Source of the DNA: Syntrophobacter sp. SbD1
GTDB taxonomy: Bacteria; Desulfobacterota; Syntrophobacteria; Syntrophobacterales; Syntrophobacteraceae
Direction: 5' to 3'
Length of the DNA stretch: 44,458 bases
Assembly: GCA_900290365.1 (NCBI GenBank)
Contig: OMOE01000113.1
Span: 1-44,458, forward strand
In this document: positions 8,212-15,499 of the stretch, piece after piece
Numbering within the stretch: the stretch's first letter is position 1
Layout: the number at the start of each line of letters is the position of its first letter
Translations under genes and position numbers: made by a program
The notes under the pieces: generated by a model
Database searches by the model: none
Told to the model about the DNA's origin: nothing
Seen by the model: only the letters and a program-made list of their open reading frames with translations

Positions 8212-8712
8212 ATGCTTAAGGACTCCGCTTATGCATTTGAGAGAGCTTTGAAGCATTATATGATGTGCAGCGGGGTCGGACCACGCTAGCCTGACTCTTC
8301 AAAGAACGAGCCGTCTTTTTCGCCCGTTTTGAAGGCTTAAACTGATGTTTTTGCCCATGAAATGACCTATCTAACTGGAAATCCAGTGTTCATTATTAGC
8401 GCCTGCAAATCCTGTCTGAAAGCATTACCTCTGCGCTCTCCGCGACCTGCGGTGAACGCTCACGCGGCCCTGGACATCAGGCCTTCTTCCTGTGAGCATC
8501 CCCGGAATGGTATCAGTATTGACAAGATTTTCGGGATGGCCGGTTACATGGGATCTGTAGCTGCTGTATGGATAATCTTCCGGTAATATCCTTTGGACAG
8601 GGCTTTTTGAGCACGTTCGGGCGTTCCATCAAAAGCCGGCAACCTCTTCAGCAGAATCAGGCATCACCAGACAGACAACATAAACAGGAATGGGGGCCGG
8701 GGAATTGTGGGA
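8212..8712 (+). other. 500-bp spacer without a supported gene
   Basis: It lies between the convergent GH13 and toxin genes. One phrase, CTCTGCGCTCTCCGCGACCT, resembles TCTCCGTGTCTCCGCGCCTC at 12430. No hairpin with a T-run, no RNA gene and no recognisable protein were seen. Confidence 0.5.
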
Positions 8713-8982
8713 TTACAACTGTGAAAGGATTCTCTCATATTCAGAATGAGAGCCGATCCAGAACCAGATAAAGATTCCACCTTCTTTGACGCACAGGGCA
8801 CGCCAACCGAGACTTACGCGTACAGAATAAATACCGAGTCGCTCGTGGACTTTCTTGAACTGGAGGGAAGGATGTTGGGGGTCTTGCGTCCAAAGTCTAT
8901 AAACTTCCCTTGCCTTGTCCTTCACATCGGATGGAAGACGTTCGAAGGCTTTCCAAAATCTGCCGGAAGCCTTGCTGATCAC
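8713..8982 (-). CDS. RelE/ParE-family toxin of a type II toxin-antitoxin pair
   Basis: A basic 89-residue protein with the RelE/ParE order: N-terminal helices (FWKAFERLPSDVKDKAREVY), then HPSLQFKKVHERLGIYSVRV, then GWRALCV and the C-terminal GSHSEYERIL. Family members either cut mRNA at the ribosome or poison gyrase; the sequence alone does not say which. The start codon at 8982 overlaps the stop of the upstream antitoxin by four bases, typical of translational coupling in these operons. The antitoxin comes first, as in relBE/parDE rather than higBA. Confidence in the family is high, and in the specific activity low. Confidence 0.85.
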   Translation of the reverse strand: MISKASGRFWKAFERLPSDVKDKAREVYRLWTQDPQHPSLQFKKVHERLGIYSVRVSLGWRALCVKEGGIFIWFWIGSHSEYERILSQL

Positions 8983-9194
8983 AATATCTCTTTCAGCGGA
9001 CGGGTTTTCCCCCTCTTGTTCTCTGCAATCGCCTCAGCAGCCATATCAGCCAGTTTATCCTGTGAACCGGCAAATGCCTCGTCCCAGCGCTTTTCATCCT
9101 CGATTTCAGCGAGAATGAGCTTTGCGATAGCGTCCTGGCGGTCAGTGGGAAGCGAGGATGCTGCATCAAAAGCTTTTTTCAAAAGTGAGGTCAT
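8979..9194 (-). CDS. Antitoxin of the RelE/ParE-type pair
   Basis: An acidic, helical 71-residue protein (SSLPTDRQDAIAKLILAEIE, ending RGKTRPLKEIL). It has the size and gene order of small antitoxins partnered with RelE/ParE toxins, and a low-complexity C-terminal tail that would wrap the toxin. AAAGGAG lies six bases before the ATG at 9194. No DNA-binding fold can be assigned with certainty. It presumably neutralises the toxin encoded at 8713-8982, whose start overlaps its stop by four bases. Confidence 0.75.
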   Translation of the reverse strand: MTSLLKKAFDAASSLPTDRQDAIAKLILAEIEDEKRWDEAFAGSQDKLADMAAEAIAENKRGKTRPLKEIL

Positions 9195-9642
9195 TTAGTT
9201 TCTCCTTTCGCTGAGTTCCCTCTAAACCTATAGCATATACAAGAAATTTTCAATTAACTCATTATGCTCCGGCGCCAGTTCCGAGTGTGGAAATTCCAGC
9301 TGATAACTCCCGGGTGGTCTCAACCATGGAGTATCCCTCGGCAGAATAGGTGCCAACCAACGGCTCACATTTCCTGCCGCTGTACATAAGAAATTCTTCA
9401 AAATCACCATCAGCTCGGGCTCAGCGAAAGTCAACGTTCCTTGCCAAAGGTTGAACCTGCAACCGACCGCGATTTCGTGAATGTATGATCTGGACATGGA
9501 AAATTTTCGGGACGTCGAGATTCGAGGTCCAGGAGAGAAATAGCAACTTTTTCATGTACTGTGCAAAAGATCGCCCGAGAAGCCTCCACTGCCAACTTTT
9601 GAGTGCGTAAAAACTTATGATTTTCAGATCGGACATGTCGCC
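9195..9642 (+). other. 450-bp spacer with one dispersed repeat
   Basis: It contains copy 2 of repeat family C (9447-9541). A minus-strand ORF (9228-9497) starts in that repeat. Its first residues (RSYIHEI..GCRF) are also encoded by the antisense of copy 1, but nothing further matches, so I do not call a gene. Confidence 0.5.
9447..9541. repeat. 96-bp dispersed repeat family C, copy 2
   Basis: Partner of 6015-6110. Shared blocks include TGAATGTATGATCTG and AATTTTCGGGAC, ending CCAGGAGAGAAAT. Most differences are single substitutions. Confidence 0.7.
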
Positions 9643-10494
9643 CTAAATTCTAATCTCTGTCTCGACGCCTTCAAGAATAAAGTTATCGAGTTTATCCAAA
9701 GTATCGGAGTCGATATCGAGGGCCTTGACTTCGGGTAGATCAGACAATAAAGGTTGCTCCCCATTGCTTGCGCTTATGCCTTCCCTTTTGCAAGCATGAT
9801 TGACCACTCGAACAATCAAAAGAAGGTGATTCTCCGTATCAAATTCTTGCTTATGGTGCTCGAGCGCTATGTTGCAATATGCTGAAGGTATGCTCCACTC
9901 GTCCATTAGCATGTATCCCTCTTCGGAGTGCAGAGTGGCAAGGATTTTGCCTATGATCTCATCCGATAGGGTTACTTTAGAATTCTTCGATGTGATCGCT
10001 TCGAGCGCTTTGATCAGCACAAGTTTTCCGATATCATGAAGCAGGCCTGATAAGAACGCCTTATCTCTTATTTCTGCGTACCCGAGTTCCCTGGCGAGCC
10101 ACCTTGAGCCGGCAGCCGTTATTAGCGCATGTATCCAGGCCATGTACGTATAATTCCGGAGCTTGAGGTTGGATGACTTGTACAAGCCCTGTTGGTAGGT
10201 GCAAATAACCAGATTGAGAACGTGATCCAGGCCGAGACGCATTACTGCATCCCTTATTGTGCTGACTTTATGCGACCCGGAGAACAGAGCTGAATTGGCC
10301 ATTTTCAACACCTGGAGCGTCAGGGCCTGGTCCATGCCGATCAATTTGGCGACATGGTCGATTGAAGTGCCATCCGTTGCGAGCTGTTGAAGTTCAAACG
10401 CAGCCTCCGGAAACACCGGCAAATTTGCTTTCTCCAAAGCTGCATAATGCCGGATTAATTCAAGGGCTGATCGTTTTCGCGGTTCCGGATTCAT
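9643..10494 (-). CDS. HDOD domain protein
   Basis: A cytosolic protein of about 283 residues made almost entirely of one HDOD domain, a catalytically incomplete relative of HD phosphohydrolases found in bacterial signalling proteins. Visible features are the N-terminal LPVFPEAAFELQQLATDG, the VLKMANSALFSG helix, GLDHVLNLVI, and the HD-like LLHDIGKLVLIKAL block, followed by ALEHHK. No GGDEF, EAL or receiver domain is attached. The ATG at 10494 is preferred; the frame extends upstream with a TTG at 10602, but that part does not look like protein. No strong ribosome-binding site is seen before either start. It is a single gene with no informative neighbours and an unknown regulatory target. Confidence 0.8.
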   Translation of the reverse strand: MNPEPRKRSALELIRHYAALEKANLPVFPEAAFELQQLATDGTSIDHVAKLIGMDQALTLQVLKMANSALFSGSHKVSTIRDAVMRLGLDHVLNLVICTYQQGLYKSSNLKLRNYTYMAWIHALITAAGSRWLARELGYAEIRDKAFLSGLLHDIGKLVLIKALEAITSKNSKVTLSDEIIGKILATLHSEEGYMLMDEWSIPSAYCNIALEHHKQEFDTENHLLLIVRVVNHACKREGISASNGEQPLLSDLPEVKALDIDSDTLDKLDNFILEGVETEIRI

Positions 10495-11219
10495 GACTTG
10501 GGCACCGAGACAGCAGTATGTATTTTGGTGGGGTGAAAGCGCACCCTGGCTACCCCTTTCCTGGAGCTGGGCTCCATAGAAGTCTGACCGCAGAAGCGCC
10601 AACGCTGAGAGGCTTCAATGCGCCTTTAGTTTCGCCCGCCAATAGAAATAGGCGCCTCATTACGCAGATAGCGGGCCGGTCTGTGATTTACAATCGGCAG
10701 AAGTGGGGACCTTCTTTAAGTAATTTAACAACTCTCTGTGACGAGAATACTTTCCTCTGGGAACTTAAACTATAATCCGCGGGCTGTCCCGAGCCTATCT
10801 GCCTGGCATGGTACAACGTCATTGGGGCCGCGTACTGTTCCTGTCCTCGGACGCACACCTGACATGACATTCACCTCGAAGAAGCGTGTCCATTCGGCAT
10901 CTTCTTTCCTCGCAGTTGATGCGTTAATCCACGGTCCCAGTGTAAGAGGGGGAGAATAAAGTCGATGGGCACGGCAAGAATCAAAGGCCCATAGCGCAGG
11001 GAGATAAATATCTCTTGCCTGAGCGTAACTGGCCTCTACAGTAGCCATCCCTGCACACTCAAGTGAAGTCCATGTAACTTGCCAGAAGAATAACTTTGCG
11101 CTTTTTCACTATATGATATGTCTATAGAATCCCAAACGGGCAAACGGGGGAGCTATTTAAGCACAGGCGATTGCTTTAGTCATTAAAAGAGCAAAACGAT
11201 ATCCGTCCTCCGATCTCCG

Positions 11220-11360
11220 TCACGCCGCGTACCATAGGATCGCGAAAAAGTGGCAAGTGGTGCCGAGGATAACAAACAGATGCAACACGAAGTGGCTGTA
11301 GCGCAAGCGCTTAGCCGCATAGAACCACACACCGCCGGTGTATGCGATGCATCCCGCGTG
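11220..11360 (-). pseudogene. C-terminal remnant of a hemolysin III / TrhA (YqfA-like) membrane protein
   Basis: The minus-strand frame ends with GCIAYTGGVWFYAAKRLRYS, then HFVLHLFVILGTTCHFFAIL and a stop. This matches the last transmembrane helices of hemolysin III family proteins: the TLGAVFYALKR-type loop and the H..WHLFV...H motif. Only about 45 residues remain of a family about 200 long. The rest upstream is missing, replaced by a G-rich stretch and the branched inverted repeat at 11391-11455. It has no start codon of its own that fits the family. It is a clear gene fragment. Confidence 0.7.
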
Positions 11361-11390
11361 CGGGGGGGCGGGCCGCGCTAAATAGTCGGT

Positions 11391-11455
11391 TTTTACGGGC
11401 AAATGTTAAAAAACATGCCTCATAAGTGCTTAGAAGCACGTTTTAGCCCGTAAAA
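11391..11455. repeat. Branched inverted repeat (three-way-junction-like)
   Basis: The outer arms TTTTACGGGC (11391-11400) and GCCCGTAAAA (11446-11455) are perfectly complementary. Inside are two small hairpins: ATGTT/AACAT (11403-11416) and GTGCTT/AAGCAC (11426-11439). The element lies at the broken end of the hemolysin III remnant. Confidence 0.7.
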
Positions 11456-11663
11456 GGGGGAATCCGCTTCCGGATATCATCAGCCTTGAACTTCCCCTCT
11501 TTTGCTTTTCGCTCCATTCACCAACTAACCGATTCACCCATTCACCGCACTTTTGCTCTTTTTCACCGAGCTTTTGCTTTTTGATATTTTGATTTCAACT
11601 TTTAACCGCAACTCTCGTTTTTTTGCCTTTTTAATTTTTACTTTTGTCTTGGTTGCCCGCAGG

Positions 11664-11680
11664 CCCCGAACGAAGTGAGG
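11664..11680. repeat. 17-base repeat CCCCGAACGAAGTGAGG, copy 1
   Basis: It is identical to 19977-19993, where it precedes the cysE start. The inner CGAACGAAGTG also occurs inverted at 11939-11949. Confidence 0.65.
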
Positions 11681-11895
11681 CAAGCATTTAGGGCCTGATT
11701 TCGTCAAAACCAATGCTCGCAACCAATCCACGAAGTATTATCCCTCGAAAAGCCCGGATTGGGGCATCTGCAAGCATTTAGAGCCGAATTCCCAATAACG
11801 TCAGGTACTCTGAAAAAATATAAGAATCATTCAAACGCAAAATTGTCTTTTTTACGGCCTCTGTTCGGTGCCAATAACCCGCCTGTTCCCTTGCC

Positions 11896-12041
11896 CACTG
11901 ACCGCTCACCGCCCGCTGATAAATGCTTCACTTCGTTCGTGGCCATGACTCAAGGGTCACGGGTTACGGGCGCCTCAAGACTTCAGGGCTCAGTCCTCGT
12001 TTTTGCTCATCATTCATCATTCATCATTCATCACTCATCAC
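11896..12041. repeat. Heptamer arrays: CACTGAC-type (11896-11923) and TCATCAT-type (12007-12041)
   Basis: The first run reads CACTGAC, CGCTCAC, CGCCCGC, TGATAAA. The second reads TCATCAT three times, then TCATCAC twice. Both keep an exact 7-base step. Confidence 0.75.
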
Positions 12042-12100
12042 TGGCTTCGTTTTGCCTTTTCTGGTTGCCGTTTCTATTGCCGCTTCTGGTTGCCGCTTCT

Positions 12101-12236
12101 CGTTGCCGTTTGGCAGGACAAAATTATTGATTGTAAAATATTGCCTGTAGAGATTTTGAGGATTTGGCGTTTCTAACCTTTGCTGATCACTGACGACTGA
12201 CGACTGACGACTGCGAAGCCGTTGCCGTTTGGCAGG
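12101..12236. repeat. Pair of CGTTGCCGTTTGGCAGG repeats
   Basis: The 17 bases are identical at 12101-12117 and 12220-12236. Each is followed by a diverged AT-rich tail of about 45 bases that still aligns. Degenerate 12-13-base units (CTGGTTGCCGTTT) precede the first copy from 12060. Confidence 0.65.
12184..12218. repeat. Heptamer array: TGATCAC, three TGACGAC, TGCGAAG
   Basis: Five exact 7-base steps. The terminal GCGAAGC also ends the runs at 12314-12334 and 12354-12381. Confidence 0.85.
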
Positions 12237-12313
12237 GTCAAATCTGTTCATGGTAGAATTCTTATCGTTGGGATTTTTGGAACGTACGGATTTGGGTTTT
12301 TTCTGTTCCCGTT

Positions 12314-12381
12314 TCACCGCTCACTGCTCACTGCGAAGCTGACTTGGTATGGCTGCTCACTGATCACTCTTCACCGCGAAG
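12314..12381. repeat. Heptamer arrays: TCACTGC-type and TGATCAC-type
   Basis: Units are TCACCGC and TCACTGC twice (12314-12334), then TGCTCAC, TGATCAC, TCTTCAC and CGCGAAG (12354-12381). Confidence 0.75.
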
Positions 12382-12806
12382 CCCGATCTTTGAAAAAACT
12401 GAATAAAGGGTTAGGGACACCAATTCTTTTCTCCGTGTCTCCGCGCCTCCGCGTGACCGATCTTAGGCTGAAGGATTTTAGGTATTGCCTCACAGCCTTC
12501 AGTCTTTCTTTTGCTTCAGCCTGTTCCACACTGTTCCGGGAGCGTATAAAATCGAAAATGATCAATTAAATCAACCTGGTGCAAAACCAGACATCAAAAG
12601 ATCTCTGTATTTTCAGCGACTACAGCACAAATTAGCTCTTCTTTTTCGCTGATCGCCCTCAATCGCTTCAAACACGCTCCAATCGACTTCAGACTGCCTG
12701 AAATGGGCGCTTCAGCCGATATTCACAAAAAAGTGGCTAAGGCAAAAAATAGATCGTATAGTAGGCTCTTATAGAAAGCCATGCTCCCCTGGAAAGGAGA
12801 AACAAA

Positions 12807-13295
12807 ATGGAATGGCGTGAAGTAATCGAACATCCGAGTCTGAGGGACCTGCCTTTCAAGATCGAGACGAACGAATGGGGGAAGATTATGATGACTCCCG
12901 CCACGTACACACACGGATTATATCAAGGGCGCATAATCGGATGGTTCGAGCGCCATGGAGAAGAAGGCAGAGCATCCGGAGAATGTCCCATTCAAACTTC
13001 AAAGGGCGTCAAAGTGGCCGATGTTGCCTGGGCAAGCAGAGCATTCCTCAAAAAACATGGGGTCCACAATCTTTTTCTCAGTGAATCCCCCGAAATTGTC
13101 GTCGAAGTGGCATCCCCATCGAATAGTGCTGCTGAGATGCAGGAAAAAAAACTACTCTACTTCGAAGCAGGCGCAAGGGAATTTTGGTTTTGTGACGGAG
13201 AAGGGAACATGCATTTTTCCAATCCTCGAGGGGAACTGGAAAGAAGCGAGCTCTTCGGGGAATTTCCCGAACATATCGATATCGATTTTGCGTGA
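12807..13295 (+). CDS. Uma2 family endonuclease-fold protein
   Basis: A 162-residue protein of the Uma2 (DUF820) family, which has a restriction-endonuclease (PD-(D/E)XK-type) fold. Visible family features are an N-terminal substrate-facing helix region, the acidic strand GVKVADVAWASRAF, the core strand PEIVVEVASPSNS followed by AEMQEKKLLYFEAGAREFW, and the C-terminal strand motif. AAGGAG lies upstream of the ATG. Uma2 proteins are widespread in cyanobacteria and environmental bacteria, often in many copies. Their role is unproven, and mobile or selfish spread has been suggested. The gene is solitary. The dispersed repeat family B begins about 30 bp after its stop, and part of its 3' end (GAATTTCCCGAAC) recurs at 13751-13763. 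Confidence 0.85.
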   Translation: MEWREVIEHPSLRDLPFKIETNEWGKIMMTPATYTHGLYQGRIIGWFERHGEEGRASGECPIQTSKGVKVADVAWASRAFLKKHGVHNLFLSESPEIVVEVASPSNSAAEMQEKKLLYFEAGAREFWFCDGEGNMHFSNPRGELERSELFGEFPEHIDIDFA

Positions 13296-13326
13296 GCCGA
13301 GGGAATCAAAAATGGTGGCGGATACG

Positions 13327-13414
13327 CCCGGATCGCTTGCCCGGCTTCGGCCGCTTTACGGCAGACTGGTTTCGAGTTCACTAAGAACTTAAAACTAAAA
13401 ACTCAAAACTCTTC
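13327..13414. repeat. Dispersed repeat family B, copy 2, with heptamer tail
   Basis: The core starts CCCGGATCGCTTG, continues through CAGACTGGTTTCGAGTTCAC and runs into heptamers ACTAAGA, ACTTAAA, ACTAAAA, ACTCAAA and ACTCTTC (13380-13414). Confidence 0.8.
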
Positions 13415-13679
13415 ATTGGTTGAGCTTCGGTCGATCCAGCCTGCTGCTACTATCAGACATTTTCTTGTTTTTCGTGCAAGATTTTTGGCTGTCCCTTTAG
13501 CGCGGGATTGCGAGGAGCGCAACAGACTATCCGTGTCCATCCGTCTTAATCCGCGTTTAAAGAAATCGCTCAGAGCCTTCCGCTGACTCCACCATGGACT
13601 TGCGATAAAGTGTGCCGTCTCGCCTTCCTGTACCCCAAATTCACAGTTCCCTGGAATGCAGAAAAGCTCATGACTTTTT

Positions 13680-13737
13680 TCATCCGTGTTTATCCGTGTC
13701 CATCCGTGTCAAAAGGTCTTTGTCTTTGGTTGCGGCT
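13680..13737. repeat. Dispersed spacer repeat (family F), copies 2 and 3
   Basis: ATCCGTGTTTATCCGTGTCC and the following ATCCGTGTCAAAAGGTCTTTG match 453-490. A further related stretch lies at 13450-13550 (TTCTTGTTTTTCGTGC). Confidence 0.55.
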
Positions 13738-13760
13738 CCGCTGCTCCAAGGAATTTCCCG

Positions 13761-13862
13761 AACGACAAAAAAACGGCCAAACCCGGATCGCTTGTCCGGT
13801 TTCGGCCGCTTTACGGCAGACTGGTTTCGAGTTCACTAAAAACTAAAAACTAAAAACTCTTC
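13761..13862. repeat. Dispersed repeat family B, copy 3, with heptamer tail
   Basis: It shares AACGACAAAAAAACGGCC with copy 1 and the CCCGGATCG-to-GTTTCGAGTTCAC core with copy 2. Heptamers ACTAAAA (three) and ACTCTTC run at 13835-13862, ending six bases before the folD stop. Confidence 0.8.
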
Positions 13863-13868
13863 ATTTCC

Positions 13869-14726
13869 TCAGGCATTTTGCATTTCGCAGGCCATGATGG
13901 TCTGCTTGCAGAGAACCACGGTGGTGACAGAGCCAACGCCGGCGGGAACCGGCGATATCTTCTGAACCACGGGCTCCACTTGGGCAAAATCCACATCGCC
14001 GCAGTACTTGCCGGGATTGTCAGGATCGGGATTGATGCCCACGTCGATTACTATTTGCCCGGGCTTTACGAAATTGCCCTTGATCATCTTGGCTTTTCCC
14101 ACCGCGGCGATAAGTATATCTGCGTTTTGGCAGACTTCCGGCAGATTCTCGGTCCTGGAATGGCAGATCGTCACGGTGCCGTGCTCTCTTAGCAGCAACA
14201 TGGCAAGGGGTTTTCCAACCACCAGGGAACGGCCCACCACAACACATTTCTTGCCCTTGATGGGGATGCCGAAGTGATGGAGCATTTCCATACAGGCCGC
14301 GGGAGTGCAGGGAGGAAAACCGGTAGGATCGTCGGTAAAAACTTTGGCCGCACCGCCAATCGTCAAACAATCCACATCCTTTTCCACCGGGATCAAAGTC
14401 CTGATCTTCTTTTCGTTCAGGTTTTTCGGCAGAGGCGAAAACATCAGTATGCCGTGGACGTCTTTCATTTGGCCCACTGCGATCACGGCTTTTTCGAAAT
14501 CGGCTTGTTCGATGTTCTCGGGATATTCAAAAACCTGCGAATCCATGCCAAGAGCTGCGCAAGTCTTCTTGGCGCCCCCTTCATAAAACAAGTCGTCAGG
14601 GCGATTTCCTACCCGAATGATGCCAAGCTTCGGCGAAATCCCCTTCGCCTTCAAGGCTTCGACCTTTTTTATCAATTCTTCCTTCATGGCATCGGCTACG
14701 GGTTTTCCCTTTAAAAGTTCAGCCAT
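13869..14726 (-). CDS. folD: FolD-family methylenetetrahydrofolate dehydrogenase, probably lacking cyclohydrolase activity
   Basis: A protein of 285 residues from the ATG at 14726 (AAGGAG eight bases upstream; a TTG two codons earlier is too close to it). The NAD(P) domain is intact: [20 protein letters not shown] and [10 protein letters not shown]. In the catalytic domain the family pattern Sxx-Y-xxx-K reads [10 protein letters not shown]. The Tyr is kept (48), but the cyclohydrolase Lys (human Lys56) is Ala 52, and the usual VQLPLP Gln (human Gln100) is Phe 96 in [11 protein letters not shown] is kept. I infer that it oxidises or reduces methylene-THF but does not hydrolyse methenyl-THF efficiently. 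The gene upstream, fchA, encodes a separate cyclohydrolase, consistent with split functions. It is the last gene of the fhs-fchA-folD operon. Confidence 0.9.
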   Translation of the reverse strand: MAELLKGKPVADAMKEELIKKVEALKAKGISPKLGIIRVGNRPDDLFYEGGAKKTCAALGMDSQVFEYPENIEQADFEKAVIAVGQMKDVHGILMFSPLPKNLNEKKIRTLIPVEKDVDCLTIGGAAKVFTDDPTGFPPCTPAACMEMLHHFGIPIKGKKCVVVGRSLVVGKPLAMLLLREHGTVTICHSRTENLPEVCQNADILIAAVGKAKMIKGNFVKPGQIVIDVGINPDPDNPGKYCGDVDFAQVEPVVQKISPVPAGVGSVTTVVLCKQTIMACEMQNA

Positions 14727-14738
14727 TGACAAGTCTCC

Positions 14739-15371
14739 TTATTTCTTCAATTTTGATAATACCAAGGAAAGAGTGTCATCCGCCATTTTGGAGCCGGTTT
14801 CGAGCAGGCCTTCCATTTCTTTGCGGGTGGCGGATAGGAAGTTCTGGTCTTTGATGGTGTTGAGATTGATGATCACATTGAGACTTCCCGCAATAAGAGC
14901 GCTCTTCAGAAACGTTACCCCACATCCCACATCGGAGATGGCGATCATGGTCCCAATCTCGCCCATTCTGGCATGCACCTTAATTCCCTCGAAAGCCGCG
15001 CGCATAATTTCCATGGGCACTCCGCAAGCCACCTTACAACAATTCTCCATGGTCTCTTCTTTATACTTCGCCTCCTCAGGAGTATTCTTCGGAAGCCCGT
15101 AGGCTTTGGACAGGGGTTCGAACACTTCCGCGTCCTGATCCACAAGCCTTTTGAGCTTGACGATGATATCGTCGCCCTTGGCTATGAGTTCCTTCACTTC
15201 TCCTTCAACATCCGCATATTTCTTTTTACCCACAGTCAGGTTCCCAACCATGTTGGAAAGGGCCATTCCTATAGCTCCGCCCATGGCGGCCGCGCCGCCC
15301 CCTCCAGGGACAGGCGCTTTCGACGCCAGTACCTCGACAAATGCCGAGCAAGTTTTATCCAGCATTGACAT
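14739..15371 (-). CDS. fchA: Methenyltetrahydrofolate cyclohydrolase (FchA, cyclodeaminase/cyclohydrolase family)
   Basis: A protein of 210 residues in the formiminotransferase-cyclodeaminase C-terminal family, all helical. The glycine-rich APVPGGGGAAAMGGAIG near the N-terminus is the family signature. The long helices and the ISDVGCGVTFLKSALIAG segment also fit. In the Wood-Ljungdahl methyl branch it converts formyl-THF to methenyl-THF. GAGGAG lies seven bases before the ATG at 15371. It is 12 bp upstream of folD and about 128 bp downstream of fhs, separated from the latter by a strong hairpin. Because the neighbouring FolD lacks cyclohydrolase residues, this enzyme is probably essential for the pathway here. 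A deaminase role in histidine breakdown is less likely, as no hut genes are present. Confidence 0.88.
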   Translation of the reverse strand: MSMLDKTCSAFVEVLASKAPVPGGGGAAAMGGAIGMALSNMVGNLTVGKKKYADVEGEVKELIAKGDDIIVKLKRLVDQDAEVFEPLSKAYGLPKNTPEEAKYKEETMENCCKVACGVPMEIMRAAFEGIKVHARMGEIGTMIAISDVGCGVTFLKSALIAGSLNVIINLNTIKDQNFLSATRKEMEGLLETGSKMADDTLSLVLSKLKK

Positions 15372-15393
15372 TTTTATTCTCCTCGTATGCGAA

Positions 15394-15430
15394 AAGAAGG
15401 GCAGGGCACATCTTTCGCCCTGCCCTTCTT
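15394..15430 (-). terminator. Strong hairpin between fhs and fchA (partial terminator or mRNA-stabilising stem)
   Basis: AAGAAGGGCAGGGC (15394-15407) and GCCCTGCCCTTCTT (15417-15430) form a perfect 14-bp stem with a 9-base loop. On the minus strand it is followed only by TTCG, not a T-run. It therefore probably attenuates or sets the relative levels of fhs and fchA rather than fully stopping transcription. Confidence 0.6.
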
Positions 15431-15499
15431 ACAATGTCGCTCGGATTAACTGAATGGAAATGGACAATAACGCTAATTCGGCGTTATACCCTGCCTCAT

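Larger units (their letters stand above)
10495..12806 (+). other. 2.3-kb gene-free region rich in repeats
   Basis: It contains a hemolysin III remnant (11220-11360), a branched inverted repeat (11391-11455), several heptamer arrays, a pair of 17-base exact repeats (12101 and 12220), and two copies of GCAAGCATTTAG (11680 and 11770). In 10495-11219 I see no gene, RNA gene or clear structure. The short ORFs there lack ribosome-binding sites and family resemblance. Confidence 0.6.
13296..13868 (+). other. 570-bp spacer made largely of dispersed repeats
   Basis: Two copies of family B (13327-13414 and 13761-13862) flank family F sequences (13450-13550 and 13680-13737). The short ORFs here are translations of the repeats. 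Confidence 0.6.

Noticed and set aside
9228..9497. Minus-strand ORF starting in repeat family C
   Set aside because: Only the part inside the repeat is shared with the other copy. The rest has no match and no ribosome-binding site.
10770..11048. Minus-strand ORF of 92 codons
   Set aside because: It has no ribosome-binding site and odd composition, and the plus strand is equally open here. There is no family match.
1296..12381. Short repeat arrays as CRISPR
   Set aside because: Units are seven bases, directly joined, without unique spacers of 30 or so bases, and there are no cas genes.
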